DNA of 37,092 bases from Bacillaceae bacterium S4-13-56 (GCA_040191315.1 JAWJLM010000049.1:1-37092); one strand, 5' to 3'. Positions 25,471-33,145 are shown, counted from the first letter of the stretch. Numbers and translations are program-made. The notes: generated by a model from the letters alone, not told the origin.

Positions 25471-25965
25471 CTATTCAATTTCAAAATTCATTTTCCCATC
25501 TCTATACTTCACATATGGGTCACCTTTCGAACTAACTAATAACTTTTCCTCATAGATGTCAGCTACTTCACTCCATTCAATCTTCTTACCATTCTGCTCA
25601 ACTTCAAGTTTAATATGATGCCAAAATGTATGCCCATCTGCATATTCCACTTCCTCGATTTCAAAATCAGTTAATTTATAATTTTGATTCTTGAGGAATT
25701 CAATTTTCTTTAAATAGAATTCTTTTGCCTCTTCCTTTGAAAGGTTTGTACCATTACTTTTGTTTTGATTCGTTTTTTCTGGATCATAATCATAAAGATA
25801 TAGTTGTTGAAAAGCCTTTTCATAATTTTCGTCAATGATTGATTGGTAATAGACCTCGATCATTTTCTCCGATTTCTGTTCTTCCATTTGTTTTTCTATA
25901 AAATTACATCCCGATAGCGTAATGGTCAACGTAGCGATCAACATAAGTAAGAATGGGTTTTTCAT
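25471..25965 (-). CDS. Small lipoprotein, unknown function
   Basis: 164 residues with a clear lipoprotein signal: MKNPFLLMLIATLTI, lipobox LSGC with Cys at residue 20. The mature part is acidic and starts with a helical EKQMEEQKSEKMIEVYYQSI stretch, followed by a DENYEKAFQQLYLYDYDPE segment and beta strands (FWHHIKLEVEQNGKKIEWSE), a pattern seen in NTF2-like/DUF4878-type lipoproteins, though I cannot assign the family firmly. ATG at 25965, SD GGGAGGA. It stands alone on the minus strand, divergent from the DraG-like gene. Confidence 0.82.
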   Translation of the reverse strand: MKNPFLLMLIATLTITLSGCNFIEKQMEEQKSEKMIEVYYQSIIDENYEKAFQQLYLYDYDPEKTNQNKSNGTNLSKEEAKEFYLKKIEFLKNQNYKLTDFEIEEVEYADGHTFWHHIKLEVEQNGKKIEWSEVADIYEEKLLVSSKGDPYVKYRDGKMNFEIE

Positions 25966-25987
25966 GTAATCCTCCCTAAAAATATGT

Positions 25988-26033
25988 ACCTGTCGACTAA
26001 ACTATATTTTACCATAATGGACATGTGACAGGT
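25988..26033. repeat. Inverted pair of REP arms
   Basis: ACCTGTCG at 25988 and TGACAGGT ending at 26033 are inverted copies of the arms of the CGACAGGTGCCTGTCACC element, about 30 bp apart, between divergent genes. It may be a split or decayed REP. Confidence 0.5.
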
Positions 26034-26087
26034 TTCTTGATTGGGATTCTAGTATGATTAAGAAAAGGTGTTGGGAGGTATTGAAGC

Positions 26088-27008
26088 GTGGAGAAGTTCG
26101 ATAGATTTTTAGGAAGTATGTTCGGTTTGGCTGTTGGTGATGCTGTGGGAACTACGGTTGAGTTTAGGGCCAGAGGGAACTTCTCGCCTGTTGAAGACAT
26201 GGTGGGTGGGGGACCTTTTGCGTTGAAGGCTGGACAATGGACGGATGATACATCTATGGCATTATGCCTTGCAGAAAGTTTGATTAAGTGTGAAGGAGTG
26301 GATCTCAGTAATCAACTGGAGAAATATTTAGCATGGTACGAGGACGGTCATCTAAGTAGTACAGGAGTGTGCTTTGATATTGGTAATACAACAAGACAAG
26401 CTCTATTGAATTTCAAGAAAACTCGTAACCCTTATAGTGGACCTTCAGGAAAATACGATGCTGGGAATGGTAGCATCATGCGACTTGCTCCTGTTGCTAT
26501 ACTATATTCATATGATTCTAGTAAAATGGTCGAAATGTGTGTGGAAAGCTCTAAAACGACGCACCAGTCAAAAGAGAGCTTAGATGGCTGTGAGTTGTTT
26601 GGTGCTCTCATTTATGGGGCTTTGGAAGGACAATCTAAGGAAGATGTTTTATCAAGTGAGTTGATTGGCCAATACTCGTCTAATTGGAGTTCTAGCATTC
26701 GAGAGATAGCTTTAGGATCTTATAAAACAAAATCAGAATCTAAAATTTCAAGTTCTGGCTACGTTGCACATACTTTGGAAGCTGCACTTTGGGCATTCTA
26801 CCACACTCAAAATTTTAAAGATGGTTTACTAAAAGTCGTCAACTTAGGAGATGACGCTGATACAACGGGTGCTGTTTATGGTCAATTGGCCGGGGCTTAT
26901 TATGGTATTAATGCGATTCCTTTAGAATGGCGTGAAAAAATCGTTATGTATGATACCATCCAAGAGTTTACGGAAAAATTGTTTGAGTTGCATCAAAAAA
27001 TGAGTTAA
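26088..27008 (+). CDS. ADP-ribosylglycohydrolase family protein (DraG-like)
   Basis: 306 residues of the ADP-ribosyl hydrolase fold, which removes ADP-ribose from proteins or small molecules using two Mg ions. The metal-binding motifs are present: GQWTDDTSMALCLAESL (T52-D53-D54) near the N-terminus and NLGDDADTTGAVYGQLAGAYYG near the C-terminus. The central GNGSIMRLAPVAI and FGLAVGDAVG stretches are characteristic. GTG at 26088 with GGGAGGT. No ADP-ribosyltransferase gene is next to it, so the modified target is unknown. The gene ends in a REP hairpin. Confidence 0.93.
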   Translation: MEKFDRFLGSMFGLAVGDAVGTTVEFRARGNFSPVEDMVGGGPFALKAGQWTDDTSMALCLAESLIKCEGVDLSNQLEKYLAWYEDGHLSSTGVCFDIGNTTRQALLNFKKTRNPYSGPSGKYDAGNGSIMRLAPVAILYSYDSSKMVEMCVESSKTTHQSKESLDGCELFGALIYGALEGQSKEDVLSSELIGQYSSNWSSSIREIALGSYKTKSESKISSSGYVAHTLEAALWAFYHTQNFKDGLLKVVNLGDDADTTGAVYGQLAGAYYGINAIPLEWREKIVMYDTIQEFTEKLFELHQKMS

Positions 27009-27018
27009 CAGTGATACC

Positions 27019-27053
27019 TTAGGGACAGGAAGACCGATAGTTCCTGTCCCTAA
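27019..27053. repeat. REP-like hairpin (TTCCTGTCCCTAA type, copy 2)
   Basis: TTAGGGACAGGAA and TTCCTGTCCCTAA form a perfect 13-bp stem around GACCGATAG between convergent genes. There is no T-tract on either side; it may still act as a barrier. Confidence 0.8.
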
Positions 27054-27060
27054 AGAACCA

Positions 27061-27537
27061 TTAGCTCACAAATTCCTGTATAAATTTTGAGTTTTCATTT
27101 CTTTCTCTATAGTTGCCATTGGTAAATTCCTGGATGATTTTTCTCCAAAAGGATTGAGCAGGTTTGTTGGGTGCTATTTCACTGATTTCCCAATTTCCTT
27201 GATGCATTCGAAAAAGATCATAGGCAACTTTTTTCCCAACACCATAGCGTCGATATTTTTTCATCACAAAAAATTCATCCATACTAAAAAAGTTCCTATA
27301 CGGACTAGTTCGATACGATACCAACGCAAAACCAGCCAATTTGCCATCCGCAATAATCAGATAGGCAAAACGAGAAGGGTCCATCCAATAGTCATGAAAA
27401 GAAGGATAATCCAAAAATGCACCATTATCAGTAACATCAATATTTATGTACTCGGAAAAATCATAAAAATAATATTGCATGAGACTTCGCAATACTTCTT
27501 TTTCATGGAGCTCGGCCCTCTTTATCCACAAATTCAT
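27061..27537 (-). CDS. GNAT family N-acetyltransferase
   Basis: 158 residues from ATG 27537 (SD AGAAGGGGGAAG); the upstream extension to 27573 lacks an SD. The acetyl-CoA binding motif A reads EFFVMKKYRRYGVGKKVAYD (R/Q-x-x-G-x-G/A form), preceded by the beta4 strand YLIIADGKLAGFALVSYRTS. The C-terminal AQSFWRKIIQEFTNGNYRER matches motif B. It acetylates an amine of unknown identity; the specificity cannot be inferred. It converges on the DraG-like gene. Confidence 0.9.
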   Translation of the reverse strand: MNLWIKRAELHEKEVLRSLMQYYFYDFSEYINIDVTDNGAFLDYPSFHDYWMDPSRFAYLIIADGKLAGFALVSYRTSPYRNFFSMDEFFVMKKYRRYGVGKKVAYDLFRMHQGNWEISEIAPNKPAQSFWRKIIQEFTNGNYRERNENSKFIQEFVS

Positions 27538-27697
27538 ATAATCTTCCCCCTTCTCTAAAGGTATATTAATCACAGCAAATTACATGAACAAATTGTGCGA
27601 TTTATTGTGAAAAATTGACTTTGTAATGACTGTTTTAAAACGTTGCAGTGTTCAAAAAGTTCAAAAAGCAACCATCCTATATACCAAAGTAAGAAAA

Positions 27698-27728
27698 AAA
27701 GGTATGCGAATCTCGCATACCTTAAAAA
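27698..27728 (-). terminator. Terminator of the Met-rich protein gene
   Basis: GGTATGCGA-GAT-TCGCATACC stem followed on the minus strand by TTTTTTT, 37 bp after the stop codon; AAAAATT on the other side may make it bidirectional. The remainder of 27574-27764 has no gene. Confidence 0.88.
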
Positions 27729-27764
27729 TTATAAACAATAGTTACTCAATCAAACACTCACGTA

Positions 27765-28283
27765 TCATTCATTTGAAAACATTGGATGATTCATTCCGCC
27801 TGACATTCCTCTGAAATTAGCACTGGGTGCCGCTCCATTAGTTCCATGCATCGCATTATACATTTCATTCATTTGTTCCTTGCTGAAATCTGGATGTACT
27901 TCCTCCATTATATCCAACATTTGTCCATAATTCACAGGACCATCATAGTTTTGCATGAATTCTACCATTTTATCAAAACCTTCTGGGGATAGATTGTTCA
28001 TTATACCACTCATTTGGTTAAAATCAATAGCATTATTTGGGTAGTTCATTTCCTCAAAATTAGAACTTGGTGCTGCTCCAGTAGTACCATGCATCGCATT
28101 ATACATATTTTGAATATATTCTTTTGACCAGTCTGGATGAATTTCTTCCATTCTTTGACTCATCTGCCCAAAGTTCAATGTACCTTTTCCCTTACTAACT
28201 GTATTGTCTTCATCAGCTGCTACTGCAATTCCTCCTGCAAAAATGATCCCTAGGGATAATGCACCAACTACGATTTTTCTCAT
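27765..28283 (-). CDS. Secreted Met/His-rich protein with two internal repeats
   Basis: 172 residues. A Sec signal peptide (MRKIVVGALSLGIIFAGGIAVAA) is followed by two near-copies of a 40-residue unit: FGQMSQRMEEIHPDWSKEYI..YNAMHGTTGAAPSSNF and YGQMLDIMEEVHPDFSKEQM..YNAMHGTNGAAPSANF. A related spacer (FNQMSGIMNNLSPEGFDKMV) lies between them. Met and His are strikingly frequent (QMS, AMHG, GMSGGMNHPMF), suggesting a metal, possibly copper, binding role; this is inference. ATG at 28283 with AGAGGAG. A palindromic ATACCC.....GGTA lies in the promoter region. Two SHOCT membrane proteins follow upstream on the same strand. Confidence 0.85.
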   Translation of the reverse strand: MRKIVVGALSLGIIFAGGIAVAADEDNTVSKGKGTLNFGQMSQRMEEIHPDWSKEYIQNMYNAMHGTTGAAPSSNFEEMNYPNNAIDFNQMSGIMNNLSPEGFDKMVEFMQNYDGPVNYGQMLDIMEEVHPDFSKEQMNEMYNAMHGTNGAAPSANFRGMSGGMNHPMFSNE

Positions 28284-28338
28284 CTTGTTCAGCTCCTCTG
28301 TGCGAATTTTAACTCTAGTGAAACCTATTCTTCACCTA

Positions 28339-28353
28339 TACCCGTTATGGTAA
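28339..28353 (-). promoter_or_regulatory. Candidate metal-repressor operator before the Met-rich gene
   Basis: ATACCCGTTATGGTA is an imperfect inverted repeat about 55 bp before the start codon, reminiscent of TACCC-type CsoR operators. Weak evidence. Confidence 0.3.
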
Positions 28354-28392
28354 AATAAAAATGTGCAAAATTGGTGAGTTTTTAGTGACGAA

Positions 28393-28668
28393 TTATTTGG
28401 ATGATGTTAATATTTTTATTTTTCTACTATATTCTTCCTCATCAATTTCCCCTGAAGCATACCTTTTCTTTAGAATTTCAATAGCTTGATCTGAAGATTT
28501 TCCCTGGCCTCTATTTCCCTTCACTAATTTGTATATAAAGAAAATGATCCCAGCTATCAAAAGCAGATTTACTAGGTTAGATCCTATAATCCACCACCAG
28601 TTTGGTCCACTTCCATAGTTATACCCATAATCAAACATATGACCCATCATTCCATAACCCATGTCCAT
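28393..28668 (-). CDS. SHOCT-domain small membrane protein 1
   Basis: 91 residues. A Gly/Tyr/Met-rich N-terminus (MDMGYGMMGHMFDYGYNYGS) is followed by a TM helix (about 28-48, WIIGSNLVNLLLIAGIIFFI) and a C-terminal SHOCT motif, AIEILKKRYASGEIDEEEYS. SHOCT is a short helical oligomerisation/targeting motif. ATG at 28668 with AAAAGGAG. The MGYGMMGHM start has metal-binding character like its neighbours. Likely in one cluster with the second SHOCT gene 82 bp upstream. Confidence 0.88.
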   Translation of the reverse strand: MDMGYGMMGHMFDYGYNYGSGPNWWWIIGSNLVNLLLIAGIIFFIYKLVKGNRGQGKSSDQAIEILKKRYASGEIDEEEYSRKIKILTSSK

Positions 28669-28750
28669 TTATTCTCCTTTTTAGAAAATTTGGCATTTGC
28701 CAAGCCTTTGTGACCAATGCCTTAGTTGCACTTATGCAGATAGGAAAGCT

Positions 28751-28966
28751 TTATACTTTCCTATCTTCCAAAATAGATTTTTTTCTTTGATATTCCTCAT
28801 CACTAACTTCCCCATTTACATATCTTTTTCTTAAAATTTCGAGTGCATCTTCTGTGTTCTTATCATTGTTTAGGCCAAATCGACCATGAGTAGAATTATT
28901 ATAGTTCAGGAAAAGATATACCAACAACCCAACAATTAGTAAACTAAATATGCCGCCACCCATCAT
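28751..28966 (-). CDS. SHOCT-domain small membrane protein 2
   Basis: 71 residues. MMGGG then a TM helix (IFSLLIVGLLVYLFLNY), a short linker with HGRFGLNN, and the SHOCT motif ALEILRKRYVNGEVSDEEYQ ending in RKKSILEDRKV. It resembles the adjacent SHOCT gene in layout and may be a paralogue. ATG at 28966 with AAGAAGGGG. First gene of a minus-strand cluster leading to the Met-rich protein. Confidence 0.87.
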   Translation of the reverse strand: MMGGGIFSLLIVGLLVYLFLNYNNSTHGRFGLNNDKNTEDALEILRKRYVNGEVSDEEYQRKKSILEDRKV

Positions 28967-29057
28967 ATTTACCCCTTCTTTCTTCTTAATTTGATTCCAT
29001 TAAACATCTCTTCTCTACTCCACCTTAAGGAACACATAATACTTATCCCTTCACTCG

Positions 29058-29073
29058 ATACTATAAGGGGTAT
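29058..29073 (-). promoter_or_regulatory. Candidate operator before the SHOCT cluster
   Basis: ATACCCCTTATAGTAT (minus strand) is an inverted ATAC...GTAT with a CCCC core, about 90 bp upstream of the first SHOCT gene. Similar in type to the site at 28339. Weak, sequence-only. Confidence 0.3.
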
Positions 29074-29149
29074 TTGTCGAGAAATTGATTAGATTGTGTG
29101 AACTTTTTATGAACATCAAAATTTTATTGAATCTTATTTTTCTTTATTA

Positions 29150-29176
29150 AAAAAAGACTACACAATTGGTAGTCTT
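29150..29176 (-). terminator. Terminator (minus strand)
   Basis: AGACTACC-AATTGT-GTAGTCT followed by TTTTTTT on the minus strand. The gene it served is not evident; the TnpB relic beside it reads the other way. Confidence 0.7.
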
Positions 29177-29237
29177 GTAATGTAAGATTATTCCCATTTT
29201 TTTTAAATGAAATAGGTTCTTTAGCTGCCTCCTTTAT

Positions 29238-29345
29238 CTATCTGAACGTACATACCATTGTTCATGTGGTTACGTGGCAGATCGTGACTACAATTCAGCT
29301 ATCAACATCAAAAATGAAGGATTAAGATTATTAGCGTCATCATAG
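29238..29345 (+). pseudogene. TnpB (IS200/IS605 family) C-terminal relic
   Basis: 35 codons: LSERTYHCSCGYVADRDYNS followed by AINIKNEGLRLLASS and TAG. This is the last part of the TnpB zinc-finger (CSCGY pair) plus the RuvC III motif DRDYNSAINI. All sequence before LSER is lost; the reading frame upstream no longer matches. Inactive. Confidence 0.85.
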
Positions 29346-29468
29346 AAACAATAACTCTTGGAACAAGAGGGTTAGCTCGGTCAGTTTTCGTTGGCTAGTA
29401 AAAGCAACGATAAGTCGAGAAGCCCCCACTTCAAGCGACCCGTAAGGTGGTAAGTGGTGGGAGTAGTT
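29346..29468 (+). mobile_element. IS605-type right end with omega-RNA-like scaffold
   Basis: The sequence following the TnpB stop contains GAAGCCCCCACTTCA and GTAAGTGGTGGGAGTAGTTCAC. The palindromic CCCCCACTT/AAGTGGTGGG pair next to TAGTTCAC is the usual right end of IS200/IS605 elements, and in active elements this 3' part forms the guide (omega) RNA scaffold of TnpB. The left end is missing. The exact boundary near 29468 is an estimate. Confidence 0.65.
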
Positions 29469-29949
29469 CACAATATTGTGTACTTGAATAGATTGTTACT
29501 TCATTTGGTAATGATTTTTGAATACTGGCAATTAATTTGTTCATATCTTCAAGAAATACTATTTGTCGTCCGGTTAATGGTTTATTATATGTAGAATTAT
29601 CATCATACTGGTGAGAGGCTGTTGTGATAGCTAGTTTAATTGAGTCCCAATCTTCGGAGTTAGATGAGTCGAGGTACACCAATGGATCCATAAATCTTTC
29701 AAGAGTTAATACTTCTCTAGACTTGGGACTGTTCCTCCGCTCTCATTACAAGAGGTTCATAAGTCATACCCCTACCTTCACAAGGATAAATGCATTTCAG
29801 CTTTTACTTGTTTCGGATGACAGTCCTTATTTCAACGTTCCCTGTTTCCCAAGTCCCTTACAACGTTTTAAAGAGGAATTTGTTTCACTTACACTCTTGT
29901 TATCCGTTTGTTTGATTACTCCACCTTTAGTTTAGTTAAGGTTACGAAT
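29469..29949. other. Gap with an interrupted reading frame
   Basis: A minus-strand frame (29431-29691) gives MDPLVYLDSSNSEDWDSIKL... and TGRQIVFLEDMNKLIASI; its last 12 codons come from the IS right end, so it looks like a host gene cut by the insertion. There is no good SD and I recognise no family. 29692-29949 shows nothing I can name. Confidence 0.35.
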
Positions 29950-30216
29950 TTACTCTACCTTCAATTCATCGGGGATGGTTGGAAAAGGTGGTTCCGGCGT
30001 AAAGGTGTCAATTGCAACATTGATAATCAATATAGTCCATAGAATCATAGTGATTACACTTCCAATTCTTATCAACTTAATCTGAATATCTGATAGCTCA
30101 GGAATTTCTTTGTATCTCCAACGATCTAAAAAGAAAAAACTTTCTTCTGGTTCATAGAGACTCCAAATGCAAGAACCATAAACAGGTATTGAAAACACTA
30201 TGAGAATGAATAACAT
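29950..30216 (-). CDS. Small two-TM membrane protein, DUF6199-like
   Basis: 88 residues. A first hydrophobic segment (MLFILIVFSIPVYGSCIW) is followed by YEPEESFFFLDRWRYKEIPE, then LSDIQIKLIRIGSVITMILW leading into a second TM (about 52-68) and an acidic Pro-rich tail. The pattern of a TM, a W/F-rich PE-x-F-W-like loop with ..EPSD.., and a second TM recalls DUF6199 proteins; this is from memory and unchecked. ATG at 30216 has AAAGGGGGATG. Single gene, function unknown. Confidence 0.68.
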   Translation of the reverse strand: MLFILIVFSIPVYGSCIWSLYEPEESFFFLDRWRYKEIPELSDIQIKLIRIGSVITMILWTILIINVAIDTFTPEPPFPTIPDELKVE

Positions 30217-30585
30217 TGTTCATCCCCCTTTAGTAGGATTTATTATCTATACGATACTTCTTAATAAAAGTTTCAATCTCTCTTCTTCATTAGTTCAGTT
30301 CTTCATGGTGCCTTACCGTTTGTTATTGTACAATCAAGCCCTTCACTTTAAGATCACTTATTAATAATTTATTTTATCATAAAATTCCAACAACTCTTGA
30401 AAGTATTCAAATAAAAAGAATCGCAAGTAATTAATGACGATCCTTTTGCTGTACTAAAGCTTACCGCTACTTTTTAAGTACACCTTTTCACAAATTCTAT
30501 TAAGCTTAAGTATATTTTAGCATTAAATGGATTGAATTTAGTTTGACACTTTGATCAATGGCCTCTTGCCTTAGGGATGATTCTA
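30217..30585. other. Gap without a recognisable gene
   Basis: AT-rich. The only structure seen is AAAAGAATCG...CGATCCTTTT (30413-30447), a terminator-like stem whose minus-strand side ends in TTTTTATTT. No open frame with an SD was found. Confidence 0.4.
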
Positions 30586-30619
30586 TTAAAAAGAGGCCAC
30601 CTCTGGGAAGTGGCCTCTG
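30586..30619 (-). terminator. Terminator of yjcZ copy 2
   Basis: AGAGGCCAC-TTCCCAGAG-GTGGCCTCT with TTTTT on the minus strand, 18 bp after the stop codon. Confidence 0.85.
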
Positions 30620-30636
30620 AGATTATTTACATTTTA

Positions 30637-30714
30637 TTAGACAACGTAGGAAGTCCCCACAATGATTAATAAGATGAATAACACTACGATTAATGCAAAG
30701 CTATTTGTATGCAT
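30637..30714 (-). CDS. YjcZ-family sporulation peptide (copy 2)
   Basis: 25 residues: MHTNS, helix FALIVVLFILLIIVG, then TSYVV. It differs from copy 1 (21225-21299) at only a few positions. It has the same strong SD (GAGGAGGTG), the same MH start, and a sigma-K promoter with the same 17-bp spacer. The two look like a recent duplication within one genome. Confidence 0.88.
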   Translation of the reverse strand: MHTNSFALIVVLFILLIIVGTSYVV

Positions 30715-30745
30715 CTCATCAACACCTCCTCATGTTGTTCACTAA

Positions 30746-30773
30746 TAACCTATGGAAATAACCCACTTTTTGT
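30746..30773 (-). promoter_or_regulatory. Sigma-K promoter of yjcZ copy 2
   Basis: AC-N17-CATAGGTTA on the minus strand, exact to AC-N17-CATANNNTA. The spacer keeps GTGGGTTATTTC against ATGGGTCTATTC in copy 1. Confidence 0.75.
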
Positions 30774-30824
30774 TTAGGATATTAGCCCAATCGGAGGAAA
30801 ACTGGGTGATTCACCTAGATGTTT

Positions 30825-31552
30825 TCTTCGTTTATTAGTTTTAAAAAATTCTTTCCAAATATAAAGTCTTTCTGCTGATCAGGGATTGAAAGGTTATCCA
30901 CCCAGCCTTTTTTATGTGAGTAATCATATTCGTTATATTTCGTCATTCCATATGGTCCATCACACCATATAGAACTATTCGATATCCTAAAGCATCAACT
31001 GTTTCCTTGCACTAACCACGGGGTAAGATAGTCACTAGAAGTTTCAATTTATACATTCGGTTTATCTTTTGCATAGTCCCATAGCTTTTTCCAAAAATGG
31101 AAGTCCAGTATGTACATGAATAACTTTAAGGTCAGGATATGTGTCAGGCAAGTATTTGTAGGAGTCTGGTTCTGAAGATAGATGAATGATCATGGGGATT
31201 TCTTTTTCTTGGCATAATGCTGCGAATGGTATCGAGGGATTTTACACAATAAGAATGCATGAACGGATGAGCTTTTACTCCAATGAAACCAGGCTTATCA
31301 AGATATTGCTCCAGCTCTTCTACTGACTATGGTATTAAAGGATTAACAGCTACCCATCCCAGAAAACGATCGGGAAACCTTCTAATTGCATTGGCAACTA
31401 TTTCATTATCTGGTTTGGTGAAAATTTTGTGAGATCCATTTACTTTGAAATAACCGTCTTCTACTAAACTGTTATAAAATTTTAAACCTACTGAGAGTGT
31501 ATGTAGGATAAGAAATTTCCCCTTTCCTTTTAAAGTGCTAAATTTTCCTCCA
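30825..31552 (-). pseudogene. Amidohydrolase family protein (TIM-barrel), multiply frameshifted
   Basis: Hand translation in shifting frames recovers a nearly complete hydrolase: KIFTKPDNEIVANAIRRFPD then RFLGWVAVNPLIP, a stop (TAG), SVEELEQYLDKPGFIGVKAH, a frameshift, QEKEIPMIIHLSSEPDSYKY, YPDLKVIHVHTGLPFLEK, more frameshifts and a stop, then WCDGPYGMTKYNEYDYSHKK and the terminus KDFIFGKNFLKLINEENI. VKAHP, IHLS, IHVHTG and DGPYG correspond to the metal-site strands of the amidohydrolase_2 family. About 240 codons with at least two stops and three frameshifts, so it is dead. The N-terminal metal-site part is not recognised. Confidence 0.85.
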
Positions 31553-31560
31553 AGGTCTCT

Positions 31561-32115
31561 TTATTCTAATGTCTCAATGGTTTCAAGTTTCCCTTCATTA
31601 GGAGTGTTTTTGTTCCAAACATAACCAATTAAATATTCTTCATTCTCTTCCACCAAATAATATTCGTTGCGAGAGACTCTAACCTCCTTGTTATCGAACA
31701 AAATATAATATTTTCTATCCTTTAGTAATTTCTGTTCAACTTCGTATACACCAGTGGTGGACATGTCATTAGCCTGATAGTAAGTTAATGAAAATATGCC
31801 TACCAGTGATGTAATAACGAGCACAGACAACAGACTAGTTTTCAGGCTAGATAATTTATTGGCCCTTCTCCGTAAATATTTAATGAAAAAGAAAATATAG
31901 ACCAGAAACAACAGAGGAACTACAAACATCGCTATGGTTGAGGGTAAATACATCATTTCATGTAAGGAGTAATTGTAATCCGCTATAGCTTGAACTCTAC
32001 CAAGTTGTAAACCTATGAATGCCGTGTATATGAAGCCTAACAGCCAATACAACGTGATCTTTTGTGCTCTATAGTATTTTTCGGCTTCCCTTTCTTTAGA
32101 AAAATTTAAGTACAT
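31561..32115 (-). CDS. Membrane protein, unknown function
   Basis: 184 residues with an N-terminal polar start (NFSKEREAEKYYRAQK), three TM segments (about 20-42, 58-82 and 92-112) and an extracellular or cytoplasmic beta-rich C-terminal domain of about 70 residues (KYYILFDNKEVRVSRNEYYL, VEENEEYLIGYVWNKN). No family recognised. ATG at 32115 lies 11 bp after GAAAGGGG. The 54-residue membrane peptide gene ends 70 bp upstream on the same strand, so both could be co-transcribed. It sits in a zone of decayed genes but itself looks intact. Confidence 0.75.
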   Translation of the reverse strand: MYLNFSKEREAEKYYRAQKITLYWLLGFIYTAFIGLQLGRVQAIADYNYSLHEMMYLPSTIAMFVVPLLFLVYIFFFIKYLRRRANKLSSLKTSLLSVLVITSLVGIFSLTYYQANDMSTTGVYEVEQKLLKDRKYYILFDNKEVRVSRNEYYLVEENEEYLIGYVWNKNTPNEGKLETIETLE

Positions 32116-32185
32116 ATGAAAACCCCTTTCCAGTGACTCACCTTTTTTGATTCTCCCACTATAAAATTATGTTTTTGGAATTTAA

Positions 32186-32350
32186 TTAAAACCTACGTTT
32201 TCCCGGATAATACTTCTTATATAATTTGTAAAAGGTAGTCATCTTTTTGCCTGTATTAGAACGGCCTAGCCTTATAACCATGGAAAGAACAACCAAAATA
32301 AGTATGAGTGGTAACATAAATTTTATAAACATTCCTATTACTATCGACAT
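32186..32350 (-). CDS. 54-residue membrane peptide
   Basis: ATG at 32350 with AGAGGTGA. The product has one strong TM helix (FIKFMLPLILILVVLSMVIR, about 8-27) followed by a basic tail (GKKMTTFYKLYKKYYPGKRR). The positive-inside rule puts the tail in the cytoplasm. Not recognised. It is too short for standard calling but has a proper SD, start and stop. Confidence 0.65.
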   Translation of the reverse strand: MSIVIGMFIKFMLPLILILVVLSMVIRLGRSNTGKKMTTFYKLYKKYYPGKRRF

Positions 32351-32401
32351 GCGATTCACCTCTTTTTGTTTTTTAAAAGACTTGATTCCGGGTGCCGTAG
32401 A

Positions 32402-32799
32402 CTATTGAATCCTCCCAAACCTTTTCAAAGTCTCTAAAGCATCAAGTGTCAATACTCCCGTCCAATTCTCTTTTGCCTTTTCCCATACATCTAAATAATC
32501 GTTCCAGGCCCAATTTGGCTCAAGATTCCCCACGATTTCTATTCGTTCAACCTAATAATCTAGGTTTTTATGAATTTCATGATAGTTATGGGGGAAGAGG
32601 CTGGCATTTGAATATCGGATTCTAGGCCGTGACCAAATCCTCCATCCTCGTTCTGAAACTTAGCTAATGCGTTAATTACTTCATTTTCCTGTCCGTTCAT
32701 GAAAGAATATTTAACTAAAGCCTGTTCAAGCTCGCGACCGTTTTGGATGATCCAATGTATCGAGGACTCTTTGGCTTCCTTTGAGAGCTTTTTCATCAT
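32402..32799 (-). pseudogene. Prenyltransferase/terpenoid-cyclase-like protein with internal deletion
   Basis: The 5' part (SD GGAGTGG, ATG 32799 or 32796) gives IHWIIQNGRELEQALVKYSF and ALAKFQNEDGGFGHGLESDI, a QNEDGGFGHG squalene-cyclase-type repeat, and stops after KFIKT. The C-terminal part continues downstream after a frame change: ERIEIVGNLEPNWAWNDYLD and VLTLDALETLKRF. Both belong to a family of Bacillus hypothetical proteins of about 300 residues with alpha/alpha-toroid repeats. The middle is deleted. Confidence 0.68.
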
Positions 32800-32940
32800 T
32801 ACCACTCCAACCCACTCTATATTTCTACTTATTATTATCCCATAACTTTGGGTACAAAAATAGATTTAGCAAGAAAATTCACTAAAGGGTAAAAAAGTTA
32901 TCTCATTAATATGATTAGGGGGTATGCTTCATACCCCTTA

Positions 32941-33142
32941 TGAACACCATAACTTCTCTCAGCTGCATCCGTTATATGCTTCATACTTCCTATGAACACC
33001 ATAACTTCTCTCAGCCGCATCCGTTATATGCTTCATACTCCCTATGAACACCATAACTTCTCTCAGCTGCATCCGTTATATGCTTCCTACTTCTTATGAA
33101 CACCATAACTCCTCTCAACTGCATCCGTTATATGCTTCCTAC
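32941..33142. repeat. Tandem repeat array, 52-bp unit, four copies
   Basis: Units start at 32941, 32993, 33045 and 33097, each opening TGAACACCATAACT, continuing CTCTCA(G/A)C(T/C)GCATCCG and TTATATGCTTC. A partial unit with GGGGGTATGCTTCATACCCC (32919-32938) precedes the first. Each unit has a CATAAC...GTTATATG inverted pair. Differences between units are few point changes. It is located downstream of treA, between its terminator and the terpenoid-cyclase-like pseudogene. Confidence 0.92.
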
Positions 33143-33145
33143 AAC

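Noticed and set aside
27019-27053. Strong hairpin as a terminator between convergent genes
   Set aside because: A perfect stem but no T-tract on either strand, and the stem sequence recurs at 25250 and 33183, so it is better read as a REP-type repeat.
32941-33142. Possible CRISPR array
   Set aside because: The 52-bp units are directly abutting with no unique spacers, and no cas genes are nearby.
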